Below are positions 43,555 to 52,853 of a stretch of DNA of 64,000 bases, one piece after another. Position 1 is the stretch's first letter; the number at the start of each line of letters is the position of its first letter. A model generated the notes under the pieces. The model made no database searches, had not been told where the DNA came from, and saw only the letters and a program-made list of their open reading frames with translations. The position numbers and the translations under genes are program-made. Location: positions 1-64,000 of the forward strand of contig JAKAVV010000014.1 in assembly GCA_021817145.1 (NCBI GenBank), written 5' to 3'. This DNA comes from a bacterium (lineage in GTDB: Bacteria; Vulcanimicrobiota; JABDET01).

Positions 43555-44694
43555 TTATTGAAGGGGTGTGAATAATTGTTTTTTCTTAAAGTAAAATTTT
43601 ATTATTTCCGCAATTCTTTTTGAAGCTTTTCCATCTCCATAAGGATTTGTAATCCTGCTCATTTTTTCATAAGCCTTCTTGTTTTTAAGTAAGTTAGCGG
43701 CTTCTAAGAAAATCTTTTTAGTATCGGTTCCAACCAGTTTAGCTGCGCCGGCTTTTACACCCTCTGGTCTTTCTGTTGTTTTTCTCATTACCAGAACAGG
43801 TTTCCCTAAAGAGGGGGCTTCCTCTTGTATTCCTCCTGAATCTGTTAAAATAAGATAAGCTTTTGACTGCAAGTAAATTAAAGTTGGATAATCCACTGGC
43901 TCGAGCAGAAAAATCCTCTCTTTTTTATCAAGCTTACGATAAACCGTTTCCCTGACTTTTGGATTTTTATGAACTGAAAAAATGAGATGGACATTGGGAA
44001 AAATTCTCACTAGTTTATCAAGAGCATCACAGATATTTTCCATGGGTTTTCCTAAATTTTCTCTCCGGTGAGTTTCAACTAAAATAATTTTTGCCGAAGA
44101 CGGGATTTTCTTTAGAACAGGATGGGCATGTTTTTCTATGACTTTCAAAATGCTTTGAAGAGCGTCCACGATCGTATTTCCTGTTAAAAAAATCTTTTTT
44201 TCAGGAACTCCGCAGGAAATTAGATTTTTTTTTGCCAATGCTGTGGGAGCAAAATGAAGATCGGCAAGAACTGTTGTTAACCTTCTATTCATTTCTTCAG
44301 GAAAGGGATTGTATTTGTCATCTGTTCTTAAACCTGCCTCCACATGTCCAACTGGAATTTGGTGGTAAAAGGCGGATAAAGCGGCGGCAAAACAGGTGGT
44401 CGTGTCACCCTGAACTAAAATTAAATCTGGCTTTTCTTTAACGAGAAGTTTCTCAAGTCCTGAAAGAGATCGAGTCGTAATTTGAAATAAAGTTTGGTTA
44501 TTTGACATGATATTGAGATCCGCATCCGGTTTAATTTTAAACAAATCCAGCACTTGATCCAGCATTTGACGGTGCTGTCCAGTTACAGCGACTCTAGAGC
44601 AAATTCCAGCGGTTTTCTGAAATTCTTTAATGACAGGGGCTAATTTGATGGCTTCAGGTCTTGTTCCAAAAACGGTTAATACTTTTGGGGTCAT
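43555..44694 (-). CDS. wecB: UDP-N-acetylglucosamine 2-epimerase
   Basis: 379 aa non-hydrolysing epimerase: TVFGTRPEAIKLAPVI at the N-terminus, GHVEAGLRT, HRRENLG and LTDSGGIQEEAPSLGKPVLVMR. It makes UDP-ManNAc for surface polysaccharide. Its start overlaps the lpdA stop by 4 bases on the minus strand. Confidence 0.93.
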   Translation of the reverse strand: MTPKVLTVFGTRPEAIKLAPVIKEFQKTAGICSRVAVTGQHRQMLDQVLDLFKIKPDADLNIMSNNQTLFQITTRSLSGLEKLLVKEKPDLILVQGDTTTCFAAALSAFYHQIPVGHVEAGLRTDDKYNPFPEEMNRRLTTVLADLHFAPTALAKKNLISCGVPEKKIFLTGNTIVDALQSILKVIEKHAHPVLKKIPSSAKIILVETHRRENLGKPMENICDALDKLVRIFPNVHLIFSVHKNPKVRETVYRKLDKKERIFLLEPVDYPTLIYLQSKAYLILTDSGGIQEEAPSLGKPVLVMRKTTERPEGVKAGAAKLVGTDTKKIFLEAANLLKNKKAYEKMSRITNPYGDGKASKRIAEIIKFYFKKKQLFTPLQ

Positions 44695-46109
44695 ACAGCA
44701 GAAACGACATTTTTGGGCAGGTTTTGAATATGCACTGCTTCACCAATTGTCTGTTTAAACGCTTCCATTAACCCTTCAGACAAGGTTGGATGAGGGTGAA
44801 TGGTAGAAGCCGCATCCAGGGCAAAAGCTCCCATCTCAATGGCTAATGCCCCTTCACTGATCAGTTCACTTGCCTCAGGGCAAACCAGATGGGCACCTAA
44901 AACTTCCTGCGTTTTTCTGCTGACTATCACTTTTATCAATCCATCTGTTTCATCCATGGTTAGCGCTCTGCCAGAAGCTCCTAAAGGATACCGTCCCACA
45001 ATCACTTCTTCTTGCTCTTTTGCCTGTTTTTCAGTTAATCCAACAGAAGCAATTTCGGGATCTGTAAAAATTGCGGATGGAAGGGCTTGATAATCTAGAG
45101 ATCTGGGAAGCCCGCTTATCACTTCAGCTGCAATTTCACCTTCTTTAAATGCTTTATGAGCTAGAAAGGGGGGACCTTTGATATCTCCAATGGCAAAAAT
45201 ATGAGGAAGATTTGTTCTTCCTTGATGATCCGTCAAAATAAACCCTCTGGCATCGGTTTTAATCCCAATTTTATTCAATCCCAATCCTTCTGTATTTGGT
45301 TTAAATCCAACAGAAATTAAGATGGTCTGAGCCATTATCTTTTTCTCCCCTTCAGGAGTTTCAATAACGATCTCAAATCCATCATTTTTTTTCTTATGGC
45401 TGATCACTTTGCTTTTTAAGAAAATTTCAGTCCCTGCCTTTTTTAAATTCCTTTCTACATAACGGACCATTTCAGGATCGGTTCCAGGGAGCAGCTGATC
45501 CATTAATTCCACAACCAGCAGCTTGCTGCCTAATTTTTGGAATGCTGTCCCTAATTCTAGTCCAATCACACCTCCTCCAATGACAAGGAGGCTTTCCGGA
45601 ATTTTATCCAAATCAAGAGCCTGTTTAGAGGTAATAATCCCTTTTTCTTCTAGAGAAAAACCAGGAAGCAGGGTAGGGGAGCCCCCTGCTGCAAGAAGGA
45701 TATGCTCGGCGCTTATTCTAGTTTTGGATTTTCCATCAAAAATTTCAATTTCATGATCCGTTTCAAAAGCAGCTTGTCCTGTCAGTATTTCAACCTGAAC
45801 ATTTTTACATAAAGTGGCAATCCCGCTGGTTAAACGATGCACAACCTGGTTTTTCCAATTTTGAAACACAGTCATATCAGCAGAAAGCCCTGAGACTTTT
45901 AACCCTATTTTTTCAGCCTTTTTTGTTTTGTGGAAGAGATTTGCTAAATAAATCAGAGCTTTTGAGGGAATACATCCAAAATTTAAACAAGTTCCTCCGA
46001 TCTTTTCACGATCCACAAGAAGCGTTTTTTTCCCTAACTGCCCTAATCGAATGGCAGCCACATATCCTGCTGGTCCCCCTCCAATAACAATAACGTCTTT
46101 TGAATTCAC
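44691..46109 (-). CDS. lpdA: Dihydrolipoyl dehydrogenase (E3)
   Basis: 472 aa flavoprotein disulfide reductase: redox Cys pair in GGTCLNFGCIPSKAL, FAD and NAD Rossmann motifs (GGGPAGYVAA, GGGVIGLELG), and His-Glu in the C-terminal interface (IHPHPTLSE). E3 reoxidises dihydrolipoamide in 2-oxoacid dehydrogenases. It directly follows the E1-alpha gene (4-base overlap) with no E1-beta or E2 gene between. Confidence 0.93.
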   Translation of the reverse strand: MNSKDVIVIGGGPAGYVAAIRLGQLGKKTLLVDREKIGGTCLNFGCIPSKALIYLANLFHKTKKAEKIGLKVSGLSADMTVFQNWKNQVVHRLTSGIATLCKNVQVEILTGQAAFETDHEIEIFDGKSKTRISAEHILLAAGGSPTLLPGFSLEEKGIITSKQALDLDKIPESLLVIGGGVIGLELGTAFQKLGSKLLVVELMDQLLPGTDPEMVRYVERNLKKAGTEIFLKSKVISHKKKNDGFEIVIETPEGEKKIMAQTILISVGFKPNTEGLGLNKIGIKTDARGFILTDHQGRTNLPHIFAIGDIKGPPFLAHKAFKEGEIAAEVISGLPRSLDYQALPSAIFTDPEIASVGLTEKQAKEQEEVIVGRYPLGASGRALTMDETDGLIKVIVSRKTQEVLGAHLVCPEASELISEGALAIEMGAFALDAASTIHPHPTLSEGLMEAFKQTIGEAVHIQNLPKNVVSAV

Positions 46110-47179
46110 TTTAAAGCTGCTTCCTGTTCAACTAAATTCCACGGTTTTTCCGAATAAGTATCTTCAAAAAGGGTTTCAAGTCCAGGAATAGAAAGAGATT
46201 CAGCTTGATGGATGGCATCCTGAATCTCCTGGGTTATGTTTTGTTCAATTTTTTCTTCCATTGTCTGATCCCATAATTTTTCGTTTTCGAGAAATTTTCT
46301 CATTCTTAGAATCGGATCCTTTTTTTCCCATTCAATGACCAAAGTTTCGTCTCGATAAAGTTTTGGATCATCAGAAGTGGTATGAGGACCCATCCGGAAT
46401 GTGACAGCTTCAATAAAAGTTGGTCCCATGCCATTCCTTGCTTTTTGGACTGCTTCTTTTGAGGCTTGATAACAGGCTAAACAATCGTTTCCATCCACTC
46501 GAATTCCAGGAACTCCATAAGCAGAGGCTTTTACTGCCAGAGTAGGAGAAGAAGTCTGTTTTTCGAAAGGGACTGAGATTGCCCATTGATTGTTTTGACA
46601 GAAAAAAACAACTGGCGCCTGATAAACTCCGGCAAAATTCATGGCAGCATGAAAATCAGAGGTGCTGGTGGCTCCATCTCCTAAATAAGCCATCATAACC
46701 AAGTTTTTTTTTAAGTACTTTGAAGCATACCCTGCTCCAACTGCATGTGGGAGCTGTGTGGCTATACAGGAAGACCATGCCACATGATGAAAAGATTTGC
46801 TCGAAAAATGACAAGGCATTTGATGTCCTTTATGCAGATCTCCTGTATTCCCAAATATCTGGCAAATGAACTGCTCTAAAGGAAATCCTCGGTAAAGGAG
46901 AGCCCCTCCCTGCCTCAGCGCGGGAAAAATCCAATCTTTAGAATCAAGGGGCTGCGCGGATCCAATAACAGCAGCTTCTTCTCCAAAAGAAGGTCCATAA
47001 AATCCGATTCTCCCTTGTCTCTGCAGTCCCATCATTTTTTCATCCAGAAGCCGAATTTTTTTCATGCCCTGATACATCTTTAATAAAACGTCAGGAGATG
47101 GACAGGAAAAATTCGCGGTTTTTACTCCATTTTCGTCTAAAATTTGAAAAACCGCGGGAGAAGCTTTTAATGCTGACAT
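46106..47179 (-). CDS. pdhA: Pyruvate/2-oxoacid dehydrogenase E1 alpha subunit
   Basis: 357 aa; TPP-binding motif GDGATSTSDFHAAMNFA ... CQNNQW, and the phosphorylation-loop-like region YRDE. Alpha subunit of the alpha2beta2-type E1. The beta subunit and E2 are not adjacent, only E3. It is upstream of lpdA and downstream of a TPR gene three bases away on the minus strand. Confidence 0.9.
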   Translation of the reverse strand: MSALKASPAVFQILDENGVKTANFSCPSPDVLLKMYQGMKKIRLLDEKMMGLQRQGRIGFYGPSFGEEAAVIGSAQPLDSKDWIFPALRQGGALLYRGFPLEQFICQIFGNTGDLHKGHQMPCHFSSKSFHHVAWSSCIATQLPHAVGAGYASKYLKKNLVMMAYLGDGATSTSDFHAAMNFAGVYQAPVVFFCQNNQWAISVPFEKQTSSPTLAVKASAYGVPGIRVDGNDCLACYQASKEAVQKARNGMGPTFIEAVTFRMGPHTTSDDPKLYRDETLVIEWEKKDPILRMRKFLENEKLWDQTMEEKIEQNITQEIQDAIHQAESLSIPGLETLFEDTYSEKPWNLVEQEAALK

Positions 47180-47181
47180 TA

Positions 47182-47838
47182 TTATTGAAGAGTTTCAGAC
47201 AATTTAGATTTTGCGAATCCCAGATTTATTAACCCGTCCGCAAAACCTTGATTTAAATCAACTGTTTTTTGAAATGACTCAACTGCTTTATCCCACATTT
47301 CTTTTTGACGGTAGGCAAGCCCGAGATTGTAATATGCCACCCAGTCGTTGGGATTTAAGGAAAGAGCTTTTTGATAAGATTCAATGGCTTTGTCATAATC
47401 TTTTTTATCATAATAAATATATCCTAAATTTAAGTAGGCATCCACATATTTAGGATCGAGCTGAAGAATTTTATTAAAAGCTTTTAGGGCTTCATCATGC
47501 ATTCCTTTTTGGCGATGCGCGATTCCTATGTAATAGTGGACATTTGGATCATTCTGATTTGTTTCAAGGGCTTTATTTAAATGCTTAAGAGCTTCGTCGT
47601 AATTTTTTTTCTCAATGTGTAAAAATCCTAGATTAGCGTAAGCATCAACCAGATTTGGATCGAGTTGAATCGCTTGTGAAAATGAATTGATCGCTTCATC
47701 AGAATTTCCTATCTGCCAGTGAACAACCCCTAAATTAAAATGCGCAAGCGGTTCTTTTGGATTGAGCGCCAAAGCTTTCTTAAAGTGAGCGACCGCATCA
47801 TTTAAAAGTTCTTTTTTCCCAGCTGCTGCCATAGCCAT
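47182..47838 (-). CDS. TPR-repeat protein
   Basis: 218 aa built almost wholly of about six canonical TPR units (AHFNLGVVHWQIGNSDEAIN, AYANLGFLHIEKKNYDEALK, VHYYIGIAHRQKGMHDEALK). No signal peptide. A protein-interaction scaffold. Lies between a 731-aa gene and pdhA, all on the minus strand. Confidence 0.85.
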   Translation of the reverse strand: MAMAAAGKKELLNDAVAHFKKALALNPKEPLAHFNLGVVHWQIGNSDEAINSFSQAIQLDPNLVDAYANLGFLHIEKKNYDEALKHLNKALETNQNDPNVHYYIGIAHRQKGMHDEALKAFNKILQLDPKYVDAYLNLGYIYYDKKDYDKAIESYQKALSLNPNDWVAYYNLGLAYRQKEMWDKAVESFQKTVDLNQGFADGLINLGFAKSKLSETLQ

Positions 47839-47850
47839 GTATCCCCTCCA

Positions 47851-50046
47851 TTATATTTTAAGACCATAAATTTTTCTTTGAATCTCAAGTTTAATTCCTG
47901 GCTTTAAAATAGCCCCCTGAATTTGCAATTTATTCAGTTTTTTTAAAATTTCCAAATCGTCAGGTTTCCCTTTTAAAGCTTTTTCTAGCATTTCGGCTGC
48001 TCCTTGCAGTTCCCCTGCTTCTATCAGAGCCATGGCGCCTTCAAGATATCCATGGACAGCTTCTTCCGTGTTTCCTTCTAACATTAACTCATCAGAATTT
48101 TTATCTAGTTCTAAAGCAAATAAATAGAGGGGATGTTCACCACTGTCAATTTTATCCAGAATAGATTCTTTCACAGGGGAAATTTCAGGCATTTTGAAAA
48201 ATTTAAATGATTTGGCAAGAACAGGGAATTGCATTTGCAATTGGATTGGGGCTTTTTTATTCATTTTTGAATAGAATAGAGGAGCAATGGCTTTTTCTTT
48301 TAACTTAAAAGCTCCCTTTCTCCACAATATTCCTGGAAGATAGGGAATGACAGGGGGGAGAATTGATTTGATTCTCAGTTCTGCAGAAAGTGAGAGTTGC
48401 TTTATAGGGATTTGGAGGAGTTTTTTATGTTTAGACCTGAGGAGAAAGAGAACCTCTATTTTCCCTACTCCTTGTGAAACACATATTGTTTTATCTATGA
48501 TGTAATTTTTTGTTGGATGGTTTTCTTTCGGATTCGCTCTTCTTGTTCGCAGAAGTCTGGAAGAGTATGGAAAAATCTGATAAAATTTAGGCGATTTTAT
48601 CAAAAATCCAATGGCTTGATAAGAGGGGGGGGACAGTCTAAAAACCGCAGGGTGTGGAGATGCAAAGATTTTCGATGAAGGTGCCCCTTGATAAAGGAAA
48701 ATTTTTTCAGTTTTTTTATATGGCAAATTTAGAAATGGGCTTATTTCTCTGCGAATCATCGGATGGTTTGTCGAAATTTGCGTTCTTTGATGGGGCGGGG
48801 GTCCTGGTTTTATAATTTTTCTGGCAGGGGAATACGCGGCTTTTAATGGAAAAGGTTTCAAATTTAAAAAAATGGGTTTTACAGGATAGAGGACTGGATT
48901 CGCAAAATCATTCAAACGAGATATCAATTTTGTCTGATTGGGTTGGACATATAAGATGGCTATCTCTTTTAACCGCTTTTGCCGTAATAAGAATTTTGTT
49001 AACGGCTTTTCAACCAATTTTGCTTCTTGAATGGAGAATCTGTTTTTAAAAATATTTTGGATTAAAACAGGGATGGGGTCATAAGAGGTGGCTTTAAATT
49101 TTGCGATACTGACTTTGGAAGGGGAGGGGAGAAGGGCTGAAAACTCTTTTAGGCCGGATCTTAGTTTAGGAGGCTTGTTGAAAAAAGAGAGATTGAATTT
49201 TCCCATTACCTGCATCTGTTTTTTGGGAAATGTAAAATAAGTGTTGATAACAGCGGTTCTACCCGGTTGAGTGAGGTTTTGTTTCATAAGGCGTAAGGTT
49301 GGAATAATAGGATGAAAATTTTTCCATTTTGCAGCAGCTTCTAATTTCATCATTGGGATCGGATTAATTGCTGCTGAGATGATTTCGCGCATTTTAATAG
49401 ATGAGTTGACAGATCGCGAAATAAAGGATGGAGAAGGCATTTTATTTTTTTGATAGAGTTTAACCTTAGGCTGCTCTTTTGCCAGAGCTGATTGAGACAC
49501 GGTAAATTTTGGTTTTTTTTGTGAAAATGATAATTGTTCAGGTTTATTTTTCCCTATCAGCTTTAACGTTACATGAAATCCTGGCAGAGCTGTTTGCTGA
49601 ATATTTTTACACTCGGCAGGTATGAAAAATGGTGAAGATGCAAAAGTGGAGGCAGGTTCTTTAAAAGAAACGTAAGGGAAAGAGAGCAGAACAGGTGGAA
49701 TTGGAACAAGACTTTCTTTTTGAACTTCCTTTTTCTTGTGTTTAAGTTCAACAGGCTGAGGAGCTTCTGGTTCAGGGAAAAATCCTCCTGTTTTTATGTA
49801 TTGGTAACCTTTCTGATAATATAAGAAAGATTTTCTATCCCCTTGTCTTAAAAATATCTGACTTGCCATTTCATAAGCCTCAAGAGTGTTGGGGGAAACC
49901 TCGATAATTTTTAGAGAAATAGTCAAAGCTTCCTGAATTTTTTCGTCTGCTTTCTTTTTATCTTTTTTAAGAAGAACCTCTCCTTCTCGAAATAAATCTC
50001 GAGCTTGCTTTAAAAACGCAGAAACCTCTTTTTTATCCATTACCAT
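47851..50046 (-). CDS. 731-aa protein with TPR-like ends and a repetitive hydrophobic/Pro middle
   Basis: The N-terminal ~85 residues (KKEVSAFLKQARDLFREGE) and C-terminal ~110 residues (EHPLYLFALELDKNSDELML) are TPR-like helical. The middle ~530 residues are an odd basic, Pro- and Phe-rich stretch (repeated K, P, F, I with almost no acidic residues; for example KPKFTVSQSALAKEQ). No signal peptide. No family recognised. It is upstream of the small TPR protein and probably its partner. Confidence 0.55.
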   Translation of the reverse strand: MVMDKKEVSAFLKQARDLFREGEVLLKKDKKKADEKIQEALTISLKIIEVSPNTLEAYEMASQIFLRQGDRKSFLYYQKGYQYIKTGGFFPEPEAPQPVELKHKKKEVQKESLVPIPPVLLSFPYVSFKEPASTFASSPFFIPAECKNIQQTALPGFHVTLKLIGKNKPEQLSFSQKKPKFTVSQSALAKEQPKVKLYQKNKMPSPSFISRSVNSSIKMREIISAAINPIPMMKLEAAAKWKNFHPIIPTLRLMKQNLTQPGRTAVINTYFTFPKKQMQVMGKFNLSFFNKPPKLRSGLKEFSALLPSPSKVSIAKFKATSYDPIPVLIQNIFKNRFSIQEAKLVEKPLTKFLLRQKRLKEIAILYVQPNQTKLISRLNDFANPVLYPVKPIFLNLKPFPLKAAYSPARKIIKPGPPPHQRTQISTNHPMIRREISPFLNLPYKKTEKIFLYQGAPSSKIFASPHPAVFRLSPPSYQAIGFLIKSPKFYQIFPYSSRLLRTRRANPKENHPTKNYIIDKTICVSQGVGKIEVLFLLRSKHKKLLQIPIKQLSLSAELRIKSILPPVIPYLPGILWRKGAFKLKEKAIAPLFYSKMNKKAPIQLQMQFPVLAKSFKFFKMPEISPVKESILDKIDSGEHPLYLFALELDKNSDELMLEGNTEEAVHGYLEGAMALIEAGELQGAAEMLEKALKGKPDDLEILKKLNKLQIQGAILKPGIKLEIQRKIYGLKI

Positions 50047-50179
50047 GAATCATTCTCCGAGATTTATTTCTCAACCTTTCTCTTGCACAGGGACTGTCGC
50101 TGAGAAAAATTCCTCCTATTCTAAAAAATTGCTGCTGCTTGCAGGAATTTAATTTCTTTTTTCAAATATATAAGAAATT

Positions 50180-50587
50180 ATGGAAAAAGATTGGTACTTT
50201 GTAGATGCTGAAGGGAAAACTTTGGGAAGATTGGCAGTTCGGATTGCTCAAGTTCTCTCCGGAAAGCATAAACCTGTTTTTGTGCCTCATCAAGATGTAG
50301 GGGATTTCGTCGTTGTCACAAATGCCGAAAAAGTGATTGTAACGGGCAAAAAAGAAGAACAAAAAAAATATTATCGTCATTCGCAGTATCCTGGCGGATT
50401 GAAAGAGGTCTCTTTAAGAGAGATGAGGGCTAAACACCCTGAAAGATTGATTGAATTAGCTGTCAAAGGAATGCTTCCGCAAAATAAATTGCGAGATCGA
50501 AGATTAAAAAAACTCAAGATTTATATTGGAAGTCAGCATCCCCATCAAGCTCAAGATCCGAAACCACTGAAATTAGACAAAGTTTAG
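50180..50587 (+). CDS. rplM: 50S ribosomal protein L13
   Basis: 135 aa; KDWYFVDAEGKTLGRLA at the N-terminus, VVVTNAEKVIVTGKK, YYRHSQYPGGLK and GMLPQNKLRDRR, all L13 hallmarks. It is slightly short because the usual N-terminal ~10-residue extension is missing. Followed by rpsI, the standard pair. Confidence 0.95.
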   Translation: MEKDWYFVDAEGKTLGRLAVRIAQVLSGKHKPVFVPHQDVGDFVVVTNAEKVIVTGKKEEQKKYYRHSQYPGGLKEVSLREMRAKHPERLIELAVKGMLPQNKLRDRRLKKLKIYIGSQHPHQAQDPKPLKLDKV

Positions 50588-50596
50588 GAGGAAATT

Positions 50597-51010
50597 GTGA
50601 AAGCAAAATCATCGCCACAGCAAGCTCGATATTATGGCACAGGGAGAAGAAAAACCGCTGTAGCTCGCGTCTGGCTTACTCCTGGTGAAGGAAAAGTCCT
50701 GGTCAATGAAAAATCCGCCGAAGTTTATTTTGGCAAGAGAAATATGTTTGTTGCTATGCTGAAAGAACCATTTACTGCTACTGGAACAGAAGGGCAGTAT
50801 AATGTTACAGCCAGTATTCAAGGAGGCGGTTTATCTGGACAGGTTGGCGCTGTTAGACATGGAATTTCCAGAGCTCTGCTTTCCGCGAATCCTGAATTTC
50901 GCAAACCTCTTCGACAGTCTGGCTTTTTAACTCGGGATCCACGAGTGAAAGAAAGAAAAAAGTACGGACGCAAACGAGCGCGGAAATCTTTCCAGTTCAG
51001 CAAGAGATAA
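50597..51010 (+). CDS. rpsI: 30S ribosomal protein S9
   Basis: 137 aa; starts with GTG behind [22 protein letters not shown] at the N-terminus and the C-terminal [18 protein letters not shown] tail that enters the P site. Paired with rplM. Confidence 0.95.
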   Translation: MKAKSSPQQARYYGTGRRKTAVARVWLTPGEGKVLVNEKSAEVYFGKRNMFVAMLKEPFTATGTEGQYNVTASIQGGGLSGQVGAVRHGISRALLSANPEFRKPLRQSGFLTRDPRVKERKKYGRKRARKSFQFSKR

Positions 51011-51080
51011 GATTAATAGATTTCTTTTCTGTGTCCTATCCTCACAATCGTAAGGAAGTGTTAGAGATTTTTTCTTGCTG

Positions 51081-52067
51081 TCACTTTTTTCCGATTAAAA
51101 CGATTTTATCTCCAGGGGCAATCGGAAAAGATTTAGCGGGATTGATGATTAATTGATTCTCTCTTTTTATCCCAACAGCCAGTTCATCGCTATTCTCTTT
51201 AAAATACCGCATCACATCCCAGAACTCTTTGGTATTCATGCTTTGGGGGATTTCTTTTTCCATCAGTCCTTCTTTGAATTTTTCATCAAAGAGCTGGCTG
51301 AAAAATTTTGATGCCCCTTTAAATTGGATTGTTTTTACAAGGACTTTGCTTGAAAACGATCCGGAAGAGAAAACTTCATTGATTCCGATCTCTTTCAGCG
51401 CTTTTTCGATCTCTTTTTTGTGGATAAGAGCAATAATATATGTGTTTTTATAATTCGTTCTGATATTGACCCCTGAGATTAAAGAATTTGAATCATCCTC
51501 ATCAGAAATAATGCAGAGTTTTGCTTTATCCAGATGGGCTTGGGCTAAGATATTCTCATCTGTAACACTCCCTTTTATGAAAACTAGATTACTGCTGTCC
51601 ATAGGTGTTTTATCCAGATTAGCGATAAGGGTTACATTTTCTTTTGCATCCAAAATCTCTTTTAAAGAGGATTGGATAAAACCGCTGTATCCGATAATAA
51701 CAATATGATCATTTAAAAAATGGCTTTCCATCATTCCAAAGACCCTCCTTATTTTAAAATCTAATAACATAGCAGACACGGTGGCTAAAAATAAACCCAG
51801 AATTCCGATCCCAAGGATCATCAGGATCATGGCAATTACTCTGCCTGCATGATTGGTTGGGACAACATCCCCATATCCAACTGTTGTAGCAGTTGTGACT
51901 GCCCAGTAAAAAGCTTTAAAAAATGAGATTTTTTCGTAGTGGCTGAAAAGCCAGGAAAAAAGAAGAAGAACAAGAGTCAGAACAGAAGAAATCTGAAAAA
52001 AATAGGATTTGTGTTTAGAAGCAATGATTTTGAGTTTTCGGAAAGAGGTTAAGAGAAGATTAAACAT
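51081..52067 (-). CDS. Potassium channel with RCK (TrkA-N/C) domain
   Basis: 328 aa; one membrane helix, pore helix and selectivity filter TTVGYGD, second membrane helix, then an RCK/TrkA-N Rossmann domain (IVIIGYSGFIQSSL) and a C-terminal RCK_C region (INPAKSFPIAPGDKIVLIG). A two-helix K+ channel gated by nucleotide or ion. Next to it is the isoprenylcysteine-methyltransferase-like gene, 7 bases upstream. Confidence 0.88.
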   Translation of the reverse strand: MFNLLLTSFRKLKIIASKHKSYFFQISSVLTLVLLLFSWLFSHYEKISFFKAFYWAVTTATTVGYGDVVPTNHAGRVIAMILMILGIGILGLFLATVSAMLLDFKIRRVFGMMESHFLNDHIVIIGYSGFIQSSLKEILDAKENVTLIANLDKTPMDSSNLVFIKGSVTDENILAQAHLDKAKLCIISDEDDSNSLISGVNIRTNYKNTYIIALIHKKEIEKALKEIGINEVFSSGSFSSKVLVKTIQFKGASKFFSQLFDEKFKEGLMEKEIPQSMNTKEFWDVMRYFKENSDELAVGIKRENQLIINPAKSFPIAPGDKIVLIGKK

Positions 52068-52074
52068 GCTGCCT

Positions 52075-52674
52075 TTAAATTAGGAAAGGAAGGATTCGCT
52101 TCCTTCCTTTACAGAAAAAGGCATACTCCTCTCCGAACGTTTCCAGAAGAGCTTTTTCTTCCACTCGGATTCGATAAGTATAGACCAGGGCGATCATAAA
52201 CAGATTGAACAAAACAGCCCCCCAGGATTGAAAAGCAAAGCCGATCCCAAGATTTATGAACACCCCTCCAGTATAAGCCGGGTGGCGAACAAACTGATAA
52301 GGACCCTTTGTGATTAATTGATGTCCAGTTCGAATTTGAACAGTATAAGAGAATTGGACCCCTAAGGTTAAAATAGCCCACTGTCTGAGCAGCAGCCCTA
52401 GAATCATGAAACCGATCCCAAGGTTAAAAGACCAGGGAGGAAGAAGGGCTATTTTTGCGGCTCGAAAAAAATAGGAAGCAAAGATTGATATAAAGATTCC
52501 TAGATAAATGACCCATCTTGACCATCTATCTTTTTTTTGACTTTTCCCTCTTTTTTTCGCCTGCCAATTAATCCATGCCAGCTCAATCATTTCCAGCAGA
52601 AAAAAAAGATAGGTGACAATTGTAAAAAGATGCTGGTCAAATAGAGAAGGGAAAAAGATAGGTTGGTTCTGCAT
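52075..52674 (-). CDS. Isoprenylcysteine carboxyl methyltransferase-like membrane protein
   Basis: 199 aa with about five membrane segments and the ICMT/PEMT block GPYQFVRHPAYTGG, then EEKALLETFGEEYAFF. Such proteins methylate small lipids or unknown substrates in bacteria. On the minus strand upstream of the K+ channel; 7 bases apart. Confidence 0.75.
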   Translation of the reverse strand: MQNQPIFFPSLFDQHLFTIVTYLFFLLEMIELAWINWQAKKRGKSQKKDRWSRWVIYLGIFISIFASYFFRAAKIALLPPWSFNLGIGFMILGLLLRQWAILTLGVQFSYTVQIRTGHQLITKGPYQFVRHPAYTGGVFINLGIGFAFQSWGAVLFNLFMIALVYTYRIRVEEKALLETFGEEYAFFCKGRKRILPFLI

Positions 52675-52722
52675 TATATGTTTTATTTTACTTTTTCCTT
52701 GAATTTCCTTGACGCTTCAGAT

Positions 52723-52798
52723 TGGTGGCGCAGCGGGGATTTGAACTCCGGACACGCGGATTATGATTCCGCTGCTCTAACCACTGAGCTACTGCGCC
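52723..52798 (-). tRNA. tRNA with CAU anticodon (elongator Met, or Ile2 if lysidine-modified)
   Basis: 76 nt with encoded CCA. Acceptor GGCGCAG/CTGCGCC (7 bp), D-stem GCTC/GAGC, anticodon stem GCGGA/TCCGC with loop ATCATAA, T-loop TTCAAAT. G1-C72 pairs, so it is not initiator tRNA. The T stem CGGAG/CCCCG has one A-C mismatch. CAU can be Met elongator or tRNA-Ile2; the identity elements seen cannot decide. Confidence 0.9.
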
Positions 52799-52853
52799 AG
52801 TTTATTGATACGAGAAAAGTTTGGAATTTCCCCCTGAAGGAGGGATTTTTTTC

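Noticed and set aside
52723-52798. Initiator tRNA-fMet
   Set aside because: G1-C72 is paired and the anticodon stem lacks the three consecutive G-C pairs of initiator tRNA.
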